Shown in pieces: positions 8,836 to 17,311 of a stretch of DNA of 64,000 nt. Origin of the DNA: HKCCE3408 sp038530555 (lineage in GTDB: Bacteria; Pseudomonadota; Alphaproteobacteria; Rhodobacterales; Rhodobacteraceae); contig JBCBCN010000002.1 of NCBI GenBank assembly GCA_038530555.1, forward strand, positions 287,964 to 351,963. The letters run 5' to 3'. The number at the start of each line of letters is the position of its first letter. Position 1 is the first letter of the stretch. Below the pieces are notes generated by a model. That model made no database searches. It was given only the letters and a program-made list of their open reading frames with translations, and had not been told where the DNA came from. A program made the position numbers and the translations under genes.

Positions 8836-10020
8836 CTGGGAGACGCATCTGCACGGTCTGTTCTGCTGGATGTGTCGCGTTTGGTCCGGCGGGTGGGCCG
8901 CGCTCCCTTAACAGGAATTGATCGGGTCGAGCTGGCATGGCTCGACCATCTAAGACCCTCATCCAAGGCTCTGTTTCTGCTGCGCTCAAGTCGCGGATAC
9001 ATCCTACTGGACCCCGCTGGCGCCGAAATGCTCTCAGACCTTGCCCATGGCCGCAGAGAACCTGGTCGTGCGGATATGGTCTCGCGGCTTACGGGCAACG
9101 GACAGCGGATGCGCCACCGCGTGGAAGCAGACCTTCGATCGGTTTGCCTTGCGCGTGCGCTTCCCAGCCTCTTGCCAAAGATGTTGCGTGCCTGGCTGCC
9201 GAAGTCGTGCGTCTATCTGAATGTCGGTCACAGCAACTATAGCGACCGGGTTTTGCGGGCCCTACCGCAAGACGTCACCAACGCACTGATGGTGCATGAT
9301 ACGATACCGCTGGATCATCCGGGTTTTGTGGTACCCGGCCGGTCTGATCAGATGCGCGCGATGCTGATACGCGCAGCGCAGGCGGCGGATAGGGTCATAG
9401 TGCCAAGCATCGCCGTTCAAGCGCGCCTGTCGCAGCACATCGATCCTGACAAGCTCCTCGTGGCGCCGCTCGGGATTACACCGCTTGCGGCGGAACCGCT
9501 GCCGATCAATGCGTCGAGCAAGCCGTATTTCGTAGTGATCGGCACGATTGAGCCGAGGAAAAACCACCGCATGCTGCTGGAGGCTTGGTCGCTACTGCAA
9601 GATCCGCCCGAGTTGCACATCATCGGGCGGCGCGGCTGGCGCAATACCGAGCTGTTCGCATTGTTGGACCAGCATCCTTTGCAGGGCTCAAAGATTTTTG
9701 AGCATAATCAGATGGATGATGGCGAGGCGCATGGCTATCTCGCCGGGGCGACCGCCCTTTTGATGCCCAGCTATGCCGAAGGCTTTGGGCTGCCTCCGCT
9801 GGAAGCCTGGGCGCTTGGTACGCCGGCGGTGGTCTCGGATTTGCCGGTCTTTAGGGAAACCTTAGGGGCTTGCGGCATTTACGTAGACGCAGACGATGCG
9901 TATGCTTGGTCAACAATAATTCGGCGCCTGACAGAAGGGACGCAAACGCTGCCTGCTACTCCGAAAATCCCGACTTGGCGGGAGCATTTCGAGGCCGTTG
10001 AGCAAGCTTTGCGCTTCTGA
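8836..10020 (+). CDS. Glycosyltransferase family 4/1 (GT-B)
   Basis: Predicted retaining glycosyltransferase. The C-terminal Rossmann half is typical: FVVIGTIEPRKNH (strand and loop that bind the donor phosphate), IIGRRGW, and the EGFGLPPLEAWALGTPAV motif whose glutamates contact the donor sugar. The first in-frame ATG/GTG is a GTG at 8872 without a ribosome site, but the upstream codons continue in frame as SARSVLLD into VSRLVRRVGRAPLTGIDRVE, the expected N-terminus. An AGGAGG at 8825-8830 sits 5 bases before a CTG at 8836, so I take CTG as the likely start (394 residues). If the GTG is used the product is 382 residues. Confidence 0.82.
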   Translation: MGDASARSVLLDVSRLVRRVGRAPLTGIDRVELAWLDHLRPSSKALFLLRSSRGYILLDPAGAEMLSDLAHGRREPGRADMVSRLTGNGQRMRHRVEADLRSVCLARALPSLLPKMLRAWLPKSCVYLNVGHSNYSDRVLRALPQDVTNALMVHDTIPLDHPGFVVPGRSDQMRAMLIRAAQAADRVIVPSIAVQARLSQHIDPDKLLVAPLGITPLAAEPLPINASSKPYFVVIGTIEPRKNHRMLLEAWSLLQDPPELHIIGRRGWRNTELFALLDQHPLQGSKIFEHNQMDDGEAHGYLAGATALLMPSYAEGFGLPPLEAWALGTPAVVSDLPVFRETLGACGIYVDADDAYAWSTIIRRLTEGTQTLPATPKIPTWREHFEAVEQALRF

Positions 10021-10038
10021 CCCGGGGTCGAGCAGGGC

Positions 10039-11055
10039 ATGGCTATGAAGGTCATTGAGCGCTATGGGTTGCGGCTGCAACGCAAACGGTTTCGCATCAG
10101 ATCGGTGCGGAAATCTCGCGAATTGCTGCCTGCTGTCGATCGCACCGATGCGATCCGGCCCGATCATATTCTCGCGTTCGTAACCCTGCGCAATGAGCGG
10201 CTGCGACTGCCCTATTTCCTTGACTATTACCGTGCGCGGGGCGTTTCGCACTTTCTCTTTGTCGATAATGACAGCCGAGATGGCTCAAGGGAATATCTCT
10301 GCGAACAGACCGATTGTTCGGTTTGGACGACCCAGGCGAGTTATAAGCGGTCTCGGTTCGGTGTTGATTGGACGAACTACTTGCTTAGCCGTTATGGCCA
10401 CGGGCATTGGTGTCTCACGCTCGATGCCGATGAGTTCCTGGTTTATCCGTTTTGCGATGCGCGCCCGTTACGGGCGCTCACAGATTGGCTCGATGCCTCA
10501 TCGGTGCGCACCTTCGGATCATTGCTCCTGGATATGTACCCCAGAGGGACCATCGCCGAGGGAGAATATCGCGCGGGGGATGACCCGTTTGAAGAGGCCT
10601 GCTGGTTCGATAGCGGCAATTATGTGATTCAGCGCAACTGGGAATATGGAAATCTGTGGATCCAGGGCGGCCCACGCGCGCGCATGTTCTTTGCGGAAAC
10701 GCCCGAGTTGGCGCCTGCTTTAAACAAGATTCCCCTGGTCAAATGGCATCGCCGCTATGCTTATGTCAGCTCAACCCATATGCTTCTGCCGCGCGGATTG
10801 AACTTGGTCTACGACGAGTGGGGTGGAGAGAAAGCCTCCGGCGTCCTGCTGCACGCGAAATTCCTGCCAAGCTTTGCCGGAAAGGCCGAAGAGGAGCTCA
10901 AACGGCGTGAACATTACGCCCGATCCCGGGAATACGAAGCCTATGCCAGTGGCAGTAGTGCGATGCCTGATTTCTGGACGCGGTGGTCTGAGCGGTACGT
11001 GAATTGGCGGCAGCTTGAGACGCTTGGCCTGATGTCCAAAGGGAACTGGGCATGA
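10039..11055 (+). CDS. Glycosyltransferase family 2-like protein
   Basis: Member of the bacterial GT2-like group (Glyco_tranf_2_4 type) seen in surface-polysaccharide loci. The diagnostic pieces are present: FVTLRNERLRLPYFLDYYRA near residue 50, FVDNDSRDGSREYL, and the metal-binding motif LTLDADEFLVYP, followed by a long acceptor domain rich in aromatic residues. Length is 338 residues. It begins 18 bases after the GT4 gene and its TGA overlaps the ATG of the GT14 gene, so the four genes from 8836 to 14192 look like one transcript. The donor and linkage are unknown. Confidence 0.85.
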   Translation: MAMKVIERYGLRLQRKRFRIRSVRKSRELLPAVDRTDAIRPDHILAFVTLRNERLRLPYFLDYYRARGVSHFLFVDNDSRDGSREYLCEQTDCSVWTTQASYKRSRFGVDWTNYLLSRYGHGHWCLTLDADEFLVYPFCDARPLRALTDWLDASSVRTFGSLLLDMYPRGTIAEGEYRAGDDPFEEACWFDSGNYVIQRNWEYGNLWIQGGPRARMFFAETPELAPALNKIPLVKWHRRYAYVSSTHMLLPRGLNLVYDEWGGEKASGVLLHAKFLPSFAGKAEEELKRREHYARSREYEAYASGSSAMPDFWTRWSERYVNWRQLETLGLMSKGNWA

Positions 11056-12749
11056 GCACGCTTGGCTTCGTCATGCTGTGCCACACCGCGATCCACCGCG
11101 CAGCTGAAGTCGCGCGTCACTACGCGGAGCGGGATTGCCCCGTGGTGATCCATGTGGACCGACGCATTGGGCGCCAGGATTTCGAGGCGTTTCGGGCGTC
11201 GCTTTCCGATCTCTGGAATGTCCGGCTTATCTCGCAGTACGCCTGTGAGTGGGGGCAGTGGTCCCTGGTGGCGGCAAGCCAAGCGGCCTCAGAAATTCTT
11301 CTGCGAGAATTCGCCTCGGTGCGGCACATCTATTTGTCTTCGGGCGCCTGCCTGCCCCTGCGTCCAGTTGAGGATCTGCGCGAGTTTTTGGATGCGCGGC
11401 CGCGGACGGATTTCATCGAAAGCGTGACGACTGAAGATGTCGATTGGACTGTGGGTGGCCTGGCGGCGGAGCGTTTTGATCTCCACTTTCCTTTTTCGTG
11501 GAAGCGGCAGCGGTTCTTCTTTGATCGCGCGGTTGAGCTTCAGCGCAGGCTTGGCTATCGGCGCAAACTGCCCGAGGGGATTGACCCGCATTTGGGCTCA
11601 CAATGGTGGTGTCTGACGCGTCAGACGCTCTCGGCAATTCTACAAGATCCGAGGCGGCCGGAATTCGACAGCTATTTCAAGCAGGTGTGGATCCCTGATG
11701 AGAGCTATTACCAAACGCTGGCTCGGCGCTATGCCACCGCGATTGAAAGCCGGTCGCTGACCCTGGCGAAGTTCGACTTTCAGGGCAAACCGCATGTTTT
11801 CTACGACGATCACCTGGATCTGTTGCAGCGATCAGACTGTTTCATGGCGCGCAAGATCTGGCCGCAAGCCAATGAGCTTTACCGGACGTTTTTGAGCGCG
11901 CATCGTCGAGTTGAGACCACGGCGTCTCCGGCCAAGATCGATCGGGTCTTCGCACTCGCCACGGAACGGCGCACGCGTGGTCGTGCAGGTCTGACGATGC
12001 AGGCCCGGTTTCCCAACGAAAACTGGGAGAACGGCAAAACAGCGGCAGAATTCACCGTTTTGCACGGACATGACGATCTTTTTGAGGATTTCGATGCCTG
12101 GCTCTCTCGCTGTCTTGCGACCCGCGTTCATGGGCATCTATTTGCCAAGGACCGCGCCCATTTTGCCGATAGCCAAAAGGTTTTCGCGGGTGGTCTTTCG
12201 GATGCGGCCCGGCTGCGAGACTATAATCCCGGACAGTTTTTACGAAATCTGATTTGGAACACGCGCGGCGACCGCCAGGTCTTTGCCTTTGGTCCCCGCG
12301 ATCGCCAGGAAATCGTCCCGGATCTTCTGTCTGACGCCAATGCACGCTTATGGATTGTGACCGGCGCTTGGGCCGCTCCCCTGCATCAACGCAACGCGGA
12401 CTTCATGGATCTTCGCAAGGAAGCCGCCCATCTGCAACGGATTGAGACCGAGCTTCTCGAGCAGGTTAAAAGCGTAAAAACGAGGGCGAAGGTCCAGATC
12501 CTGTCCCTTGCCGAATTTATCCAAAAGCCGATGGAGCATTTGCAATTCATGCTCGACACGCTCGCGGGGCCGCAGGCGCAACGCCTGACCGAAGCGCCGA
12601 AAATGCGCGATCTCAGCGGGTTGCAGCAATTTGTTCAAAACCTCAAAAACCAAGGCATGAACCCGGTGATGGTCGGGGAATTGCCCGATGAAACCGTGCC
12701 CGCACAGAGCCTGCGGCCAACCGGAACGAAGCCTTATTTGGTGAAGTAG
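11052..12749 (+). CDS. GT14 branching glycosyltransferase (beta-1,6-N-acetylglucosaminyltransferase-like) with C-terminal extension
   Basis: The first 290 residues resemble the core-2/I-branching family (Branch domain): it opens LGFVMLCHTAIHRAAEVARH, has VVIHVDRRI, the LSSGACLPLRP block and IDPHLGSQWWCLTRQT. This family adds branch sugars, in animals GlcNAc in beta-1,6 linkage. The remaining 270 residues form the extension found in bacterial members (described as DUF5927), with AWAAPLHQRNADFMDLRKEA and a predicted helical tail. Length 565 residues. It overlaps the preceding gene by four bases and abuts the sulfotransferase with zero spacing (TAG directly followed by ATG), so branching and sulfation are coupled in expression. 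The donor sugar is inferred from family only. Confidence 0.85.
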   Translation: MSTLGFVMLCHTAIHRAAEVARHYAERDCPVVIHVDRRIGRQDFEAFRASLSDLWNVRLISQYACEWGQWSLVAASQAASEILLREFASVRHIYLSSGACLPLRPVEDLREFLDARPRTDFIESVTTEDVDWTVGGLAAERFDLHFPFSWKRQRFFFDRAVELQRRLGYRRKLPEGIDPHLGSQWWCLTRQTLSAILQDPRRPEFDSYFKQVWIPDESYYQTLARRYATAIESRSLTLAKFDFQGKPHVFYDDHLDLLQRSDCFMARKIWPQANELYRTFLSAHRRVETTASPAKIDRVFALATERRTRGRAGLTMQARFPNENWENGKTAAEFTVLHGHDDLFEDFDAWLSRCLATRVHGHLFAKDRAHFADSQKVFAGGLSDAARLRDYNPGQFLRNLIWNTRGDRQVFAFGPRDRQEIVPDLLSDANARLWIVTGAWAAPLHQRNADFMDLRKEAAHLQRIETELLEQVKSVKTRAKVQILSLAEFIQKPMEHLQFMLDTLAGPQAQRLTEAPKMRDLSGLQQFVQNLKNQGMNPVMVGELPDETVPAQSLRPTGTKPYLVK

Positions 12750-14192
12750 ATGTCTGAGCGGTTTGATGCGTTTATCCTTTTCGCCGAGATGCGAACAGGC
12801 TCCAACCATCTAGAACAATTGATAAATTCCGCTCCCGAAGTGTCTTGTCTTGGAGAGGTTTTCAATCCGACCTTCATTGGTCACCCAAATGAGGAGGTGC
12901 TGGCGGGTTTTGACCTCGCTACTCGTGAGAAGGACCCGATCGGGTGTTTGAACGCCCTCAAAGAGGCAACGCCCGGGCTCATGGGTTTTCGGTTCTTTCA
13001 TGACCACGATCCGCGCGTTTTGGATCGGGTGATCCCGGATCCCCGTGTCGCCAAGATCATCCTGCGTCGCAATCCGCTCGACAGCTATATCTCGCGCAAG
13101 ATCGCGTCCGAGACCGGGCAGTGGAAGCTGACCGATGTCAAACACCGGCGATCCGCCAAGATCCATTTTGTGGCCGCTGAATTTCAAGCGATGCTGGAGG
13201 CGTGGCAGGTCTTTTACGGGCGATTGCGTGGCCAGTTGCAGCGAACGGGTCAGGCTGCGTTTCAATTGGACTACGCCGACCTGGACGATCCGGCGGCGGT
13301 CAATGGGATACTCCGTTTCCTGGGCGTGAACGCGGACATCGATCCATCCATGTCCAAGCTCAAGCCGCAGAACCCAGCGCCCGCCTTGTCTAAGGTCGAC
13401 AACCCAGAGGAAATGCTGGCGGCCGTCGCTGCGATCGACAGTTTCGGTTTGGATCAGGTTTTGCACCGCGATGTAAAAGCCTCGGCCCGCGTGCCCCAGT
13501 TTCTCGCAACGCCCGGCGGTGAATTGCTGTTTATGCCTCTGCCAGGCGGTGCAGGGTCTGAATTGCGCGCTTTTCTGGCTCAAAGCGCTGGGGTTGAAGT
13601 CGATGACTTGGTGGGCGGCTTCGATCAGCGAACACTGCGGGCATGGTACAAAGAGCATCCGCGGCATCGTCGCTTCACGTTCGTGCGGCATCCCCTGGCG
13701 CGGGCGCATAGTGTTTTCTGTAGCGACGTTCTGCCAACCGGACGGCCGCGTTTTGCGCAGATGCGCCGTGTTCTGAGACGGCGCTATGGTGTCCCCCTCC
13801 CGCGGGCCGAGGACTGGCCGTCCTATGACTTGGCGGCCCATGGAGCGGCTTTCTCGGCATGGCTTGCATTTCTCAAAGGATGTTTGGCCGGGCAAACTGC
13901 CTTGGAGGCCCATCGAAGCTGGTCACTGCAAGCGGATGCGGTTCAGGCCTTGGCGGGCGTTGCGGGGCCCGATTTCGTGCTGAGGGAAGGAGGTGCCAGT
14001 TTCGGCTTGGACGATCTTGCTCGCCTTGCCAGGTTGCCAAACCCGGCCAAGCTGACCCCGGCCACTCTGTCGTTGTCCAATGACGCGCCGTTTTCTCTGA
14101 CTGAGGTGTACTCACCAAAGCTCGAAGAGCTGGCCCGAAAGGCCTATCGCCGAGATTACCTTGTGTTCGGTTTCGACGATTGGACGGGCTAG
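12750..14192 (+). CDS. Two-domain sulfotransferase (NodH-like N-terminus, sulfotransferase-like C-terminus)
   Basis: Predicted PAPS-dependent carbohydrate sulfotransferase. The N-terminal half (1-245) starts FILFAEMRTGSNHLEQLINS, the 5'-phosphosulfate loop of NodH/Stf0-type enzymes (R15-N19), and has a 3'-phosphate motif in IILRRNPLDSYISRK. The C-terminal half looks like a second sulfotransferase: a degenerate first loop LPGGAGSE at 264-271 and a good 3'-phosphate motif FVRHPLARAHSVF from 311. At 480 residues it is about twice the length of a single domain. It is the last gene of the polysaccharide run; its stop overlaps the convergent ptsN stop. CysQ at the other end of the run would remove the PAP made here. 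Acceptor unknown. Confidence 0.85.
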   Translation: MSERFDAFILFAEMRTGSNHLEQLINSAPEVSCLGEVFNPTFIGHPNEEVLAGFDLATREKDPIGCLNALKEATPGLMGFRFFHDHDPRVLDRVIPDPRVAKIILRRNPLDSYISRKIASETGQWKLTDVKHRRSAKIHFVAAEFQAMLEAWQVFYGRLRGQLQRTGQAAFQLDYADLDDPAAVNGILRFLGVNADIDPSMSKLKPQNPAPALSKVDNPEEMLAAVAAIDSFGLDQVLHRDVKASARVPQFLATPGGELLFMPLPGGAGSELRAFLAQSAGVEVDDLVGGFDQRTLRAWYKEHPRHRRFTFVRHPLARAHSVFCSDVLPTGRPRFAQMRRVLRRRYGVPLPRAEDWPSYDLAAHGAAFSAWLAFLKGCLAGQTALEAHRSWSLQADAVQALAGVAGPDFVLREGGASFGLDDLARLARLPNPAKLTPATLSLSNDAPFSLTEVYSPKLEELARKAYRRDYLVFGFDDWTG

Positions 14193-14656
14193 GCGGCCTG
14201 CGGCGCCTCACCCCCGGTCAGTAGCAGATGCAGCGTCGCGGGGTTCGAGTTGGCGCGTAATTTCGCACATAGGCTCTCGTCGCGCAGGGTCCGAGACACG
14301 AGCGCCAGGGCTTTGAGATGCTCAACACCGGCATCCTCCGGAGCCAACAGCGCGAAAACCAGGTCGACAGGCTGACGATCCACCGCTTCGAAGTCAATCG
14401 GGCGTTCGAGGCGTACAAAAACACCGGTCACGCCCTCTACGCCAGCGAGACGCGCATGGGGCAGGGCTACGCCGTTCCCAACGCCCGTTGCGCCCAGATT
14501 CTCTCGGTCAACCAGCGCATCGAGGATCGAGTTGCTCGACAGCGGAAGCAATTCGGAAGCGATTTCGGCTGTACGCTGGATCAGTCGCTTTTTACTCGTG
14601 ACATCGGAGAGCACTCGCACAGCTTGACTTGGCAGCAACGTCTGCAGGTCCATCAT
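14189..14656 (-). CDS. ptsN: PTS IIA-like nitrogen regulatory protein PtsN (EIIA-Ntr)
   Basis: Phosphoacceptor of the nitrogen-related phosphotransferase system, which regulates potassium and nitrogen homeostasis and does not transport sugar. The 155-residue product is a single EIIA domain with the phosphorylated histidine H67 in GVALPHARL and the flanking LGATGVGNG motif. It starts with two consecutive ATG codons (14656 and 14653). It follows hpf on the same strand by 35 bases, the conserved lpt-hpf-ptsN order. The usual rpoN gene is not between lptB and hpf here. Confidence 0.95.
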   Translation of the reverse strand: MMDLQTLLPSQAVRVLSDVTSKKRLIQRTAEIASELLPLSSNSILDALVDRENLGATGVGNGVALPHARLAGVEGVTGVFVRLERPIDFEAVDRQPVDLVFALLAPEDAGVEHLKALALVSRTLRDESLCAKLRANSNPATLHLLLTGGEAPQAA

Positions 14657-14691
14657 GACTTACCCAATGCAGTGCGCGCGCGGCGCCGATA

Positions 14692-15264
14692 TTACCCTGA
14701 CCGAGGGTCAATCCATCCGACATTCCCATCTTCGCGACGGTAAACGACGTTGACCCGTTTGGCGCTTTCGTGCCGGAAAACGAGGACCGGGGCGCCGCTC
14801 AGCTCCATCTGCATCACCGCTTCACCAACCGACAGGGATGGGATCTTCGTCTCCATCTCTGCGACGATGATCGGATCGGCGAGATCGGGCTCCTCGGCCG
14901 GCTCATCTTCTGACGCGGCGAGGATATACGCTGAGCCTTCCGAAACTTCAACGGGTTGTGAGCGCTCACGGTGATGATCTTTCAGCCGGCGTTTGTATCG
15001 GCGAAGCTGCTTTTCCATCTTCTCTGCACACCGGTCGAAGGCCGCGTAAATCTCGGTCGCCGAGGCTTTGGCTGAGGCATTCAAACCGGTCGACAGGTGG
15101 ATTGCGGTCTCGCACACAAACTCATGCCCGCTTTTGGAAAAGATCACTTTCACATCGGTGGGCCGCTCGGCGTATTTCTCGACCACCGCATTCAAATTGT
15201 CTTCAACGTGTTGCTGAAGCGCGGTTCCGATTTCGATTTGTCGGCCACTGATCTTGTAACGCAT
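14692..15264 (-). CDS. hpf: Ribosome hibernation promoting factor, long form
   Basis: Binds the 30S subunit in stationary phase and dimerises 70S ribosomes. The 190-residue product has the N-terminal S30AE fold (MRYKISGRQIEIGTALQQHV through LRRYKRRLKDHHRE, residues 1-105) and the C-terminal dimerisation domain of the long form (VGEAVMQMELSGAPVLVFRH, near 135-190). The ATG at 15264 has GGAGG three bases upstream, which rules out the 24-residue in-frame extension. It lies 182 bases after lptB, with no gene in the gap. Confidence 0.95.
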   Translation of the reverse strand: MRYKISGRQIEIGTALQQHVEDNLNAVVEKYAERPTDVKVIFSKSGHEFVCETAIHLSTGLNASAKASATEIYAAFDRCAEKMEKQLRRYKRRLKDHHRERSQPVEVSEGSAYILAASEDEPAEEPDLADPIIVAEMETKIPSLSVGEAVMQMELSGAPVLVFRHESAKRVNVVYRREDGNVGWIDPRSG

Positions 15265-15446
15265 GGCTCCTCCGCTGCGTTGTGTGTGAGGGGACAGACG
15301 GCGCAGGAAAGCTGCGTGAGCGGTGCGGCGATGCATCTTTGAAGGCGCGGGGCGCGTCCAGGTCGCTCGGGGTCGAAGACCTTTTCGTCATGACTTCATT
15401 TGGCGCCAGACCCGGCACCTGAGTCAATGCTCTGCTGTGACGCGGT

Positions 15447-16205
15447 TCAACTGATCTTGAAACCTTGGCCGAGATAGACGCGGCGCACGTTCTCGTCCTG
15501 CACCACCTCACTGGTCGTGCCGCTCATCAAAATCGCGCCGTCATGCAGGATATAGGCGCGGTCGACGATTTGGAGGGTTTCGCGCACGTTGTGATCGGTG
15601 ATCAGAACGCCGATCCCGCGTGTTTTGAGGTCCGCGACGAGTGTACGGATTTCGCCCACAGCGATTGGGTCCACCCCGGCAAAGGGCTCATCGAGCAGGA
15701 TATATCGCGGCTTGGCTGCCAAGCAGCGGGCGATCTCAACCCGACGCCGCTCCCCGCCCGACAGCGACAGGGCTGAGGCTTGCCTCAGATGGCCTATCGT
15801 GAATTCCGAGAGTAATTCTTCCAGTCGTTCGTTGCGCGCCCGCGATGTCGCCTCGGAAACCTCGAGGATCGCCATGATGTTGTCTTCGACCGACAGGCCA
15901 CGAAAAATCGACATCTCTTGCGGGAGATAGCCGATCCCGGCCTTGGCCCTGCGGTACATCGGCAAGGTCGTAAGGTCTTGGCCGTCGAGTTTGACTGTGC
16001 CGCCATCCGGCGCGACCAACCCGGCGATGGAGTAAAAGCACGTGGTTTTGCCTGAGCCGTTCGGACCGAGCAAAGCCACCACTTCTCCGCGGCTCAAGGT
16101 CATCGACACATCGCGGATGATCGGGCGGCGGCGATAGGATTTGCGAAGATTGTTAACTTCCAACCCGCTTGCGTTCGCCGCCACGGTGAGCGTTGGACCG
16201 GTCAT
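15447..16205 (-). CDS. lptB: LPS export ABC transporter ATP-binding protein LptB
   Basis: Cytoplasmic ATPase that powers LPS extraction by LptFG and transport through LptC-LptA-LptD. Walker A is GPNGSGKT at residues 47-54, the Q-loop lies in GYLPQEMSIFRGL, the ABC signature is LSGGERRR, Walker B is ILLDEPFAGVDP, and the switch histidine is in LITDHNV, all as in LptB. Length 252. Its ATG overlaps the lptA stop in an ATGA junction, giving an lptC-lptA-lptB operon. lptF and lptG are not in the window. Confidence 0.97.
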   Translation of the reverse strand: MTGPTLTVAANASGLEVNNLRKSYRRRPIIRDVSMTLSRGEVVALLGPNGSGKTTCFYSIAGLVAPDGGTVKLDGQDLTTLPMYRRAKAGIGYLPQEMSIFRGLSVEDNIMAILEVSEATSRARNERLEELLSEFTIGHLRQASALSLSGGERRRVEIARCLAAKPRYILLDEPFAGVDPIAVGEIRTLVADLKTRGIGVLITDHNVRETLQIVDRAYILHDGAILMSGTTSEVVQDENVRRVYLGQGFKIS

Positions 16206-16684
16206 GGATCGGACGACTCCAGCACCGTGCGAACGCGACCGGTTATGGTGCCCGATCCGGTCTCAAGATCAACCGTTAGGCCGTCGCCTGCGATAGACGT
16301 TGGCCCTTGCGTGATCATCACGTTGCCCTGGATCAAAAGCTCGGCCGAGGCGACGGTGTATTCGGCGCGCTCACCCTCTGCTGCGTCCTCGCCCCGGGTC
16401 ACAAGCACCCCGCCTGTGGCGATGACCGTGCTAACGGACTGGCTGTCTTCTTGTGCGCTGTAGATGACTTCGACCGCCCCGGCCGTCATCCGTAGATTGC
16501 CTTGCACGATCAAGACATTGCCAGAAAAAGTCGCCCGACCGCTTGCTCGGTCAAGCTCAAGACTGTCAGCGCTGATCTCGACGGGTTGATTGGCGTCATG
16601 CGCTTCGCCGCCGAAGCCGATATTGACTTGCGCTGAGGCCGAGGTGGTTAGGCAAATGACAACGATGATCCAAAAAAATCGCAT
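16202..16684 (-). CDS. lptA: LPS transport periplasmic protein LptA
   Basis: Periplasmic bridge protein that carries LPS between the inner and outer membranes. The 160-residue product has a signal peptide (MRFFWIIVVICLTTSASAQ) and the OstA-like beta-jellyroll pattern: PVEISADSLELDRASGRATF, VLIVQGNLRMTAGAVEV, and a repeated GGVLVTRGEDAAEGERAEY strand pair. A GAGGAAAGG ribosome site precedes the ATG at 16684. It lies 12 bases after lptC and overlaps lptB. Confidence 0.95.
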   Translation of the reverse strand: MRFFWIIVVICLTTSASAQVNIGFGGEAHDANQPVEISADSLELDRASGRATFSGNVLIVQGNLRMTAGAVEVIYSAQEDSQSVSTVIATGGVLVTRGEDAAEGERAEYTVASAELLIQGNVMITQGPTSIAGDGLTVDLETGSGTITGRVRTVLESSDP

Positions 16685-16696
16685 AACGCCCTTTCC

Positions 16697-17290
16697 TCAA
16701 TTCGGTTGGTATAGCATCTGAACGCCTTGCGTGAAACGGATAAGCTGCGCTCCGTCGCGTTCCAAGACTTCCATCGCACCGGCATTGATAACCATCCCGC
16801 GGCCGCGCGCGATCACAGGTGCCGGGCTCTGCGCATAGAGCTCATCCAAAGCAACATCCAAAGACTGCGCGGTAAGTTGCATACCGTTGCTCCGCCACAG
16901 ATCGATACCGCCGCGGATGCGCGCCATCTGTTCGTTCAGATCAAGCTCGGCTCTTTGGGCGCTTAGTACCGCGAAATCCGCTGGAGCGAGTTCAACGCGT
17001 AGCGAGACATCTTCGGCTTCGATGAGGTTAGGTTGCGTGGCTTGGGGCGCAGCCGAGGCCGCGCTGAAAAGCACCTCGCGACCATCTGACAATGTGCCTG
17101 CGAAACGTGCCCCGCTCAGGCGCTGCTGGCGTGCCAGTTCTGTGACATCGGCCTCGGCAAAAAAAATCGCATCTTCGGGGTCTGGGCGTTCTGCAAACAG
17201 AAACAGCATCGACAACAAGCCAAGTGCCAGAACCGGCAAGATGATCTTAGCCCATGACACCATCGTTGAATATGTTGTCGTGGCGGCCAA
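16697..17290 (-). CDS. lptC: LPS export inner-membrane protein LptC
   Basis: Single-span inner-membrane protein that hands LPS from LptB2FG to LptA. One N-terminal span (IILPVLALGLLSMLFLF, residues 16-32) is followed by a periplasmic jellyroll domain to residue 197. The start is taken as TTG at 17290 because GAGGAG lies 7-8 bases upstream; the next ATG (residue 10, at 17263) lacks a good site and would shorten the cytoplasmic tail. It is first in lptC-lptA-lptB and follows the RNase D-like gene by 21 bases. Confidence 0.92.
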   Translation of the reverse strand: MAATTTYSTMVSWAKIILPVLALGLLSMLFLFAERPDPEDAIFFAEADVTELARQQRLSGARFAGTLSDGREVLFSAASAAPQATQPNLIEAEDVSLRVELAPADFAVLSAQRAELDLNEQMARIRGGIDLWRSNGMQLTAQSLDVALDELYAQSPAPVIARGRGMVINAGAMEVLERDGAQLIRFTQGVQMLYQPN

Positions 17291-17311
17291 ATCGTTGCTC
17301 CTCGGGCGGAT

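Noticed and set aside
12810..13913. 367-codon open frame antisense to the sulfotransferase
   Set aside because: Codons and residue pattern are a shadow of the GC-rich sense gene; no motif or ribosome site, and the sense frame is clearly a sulfotransferase.
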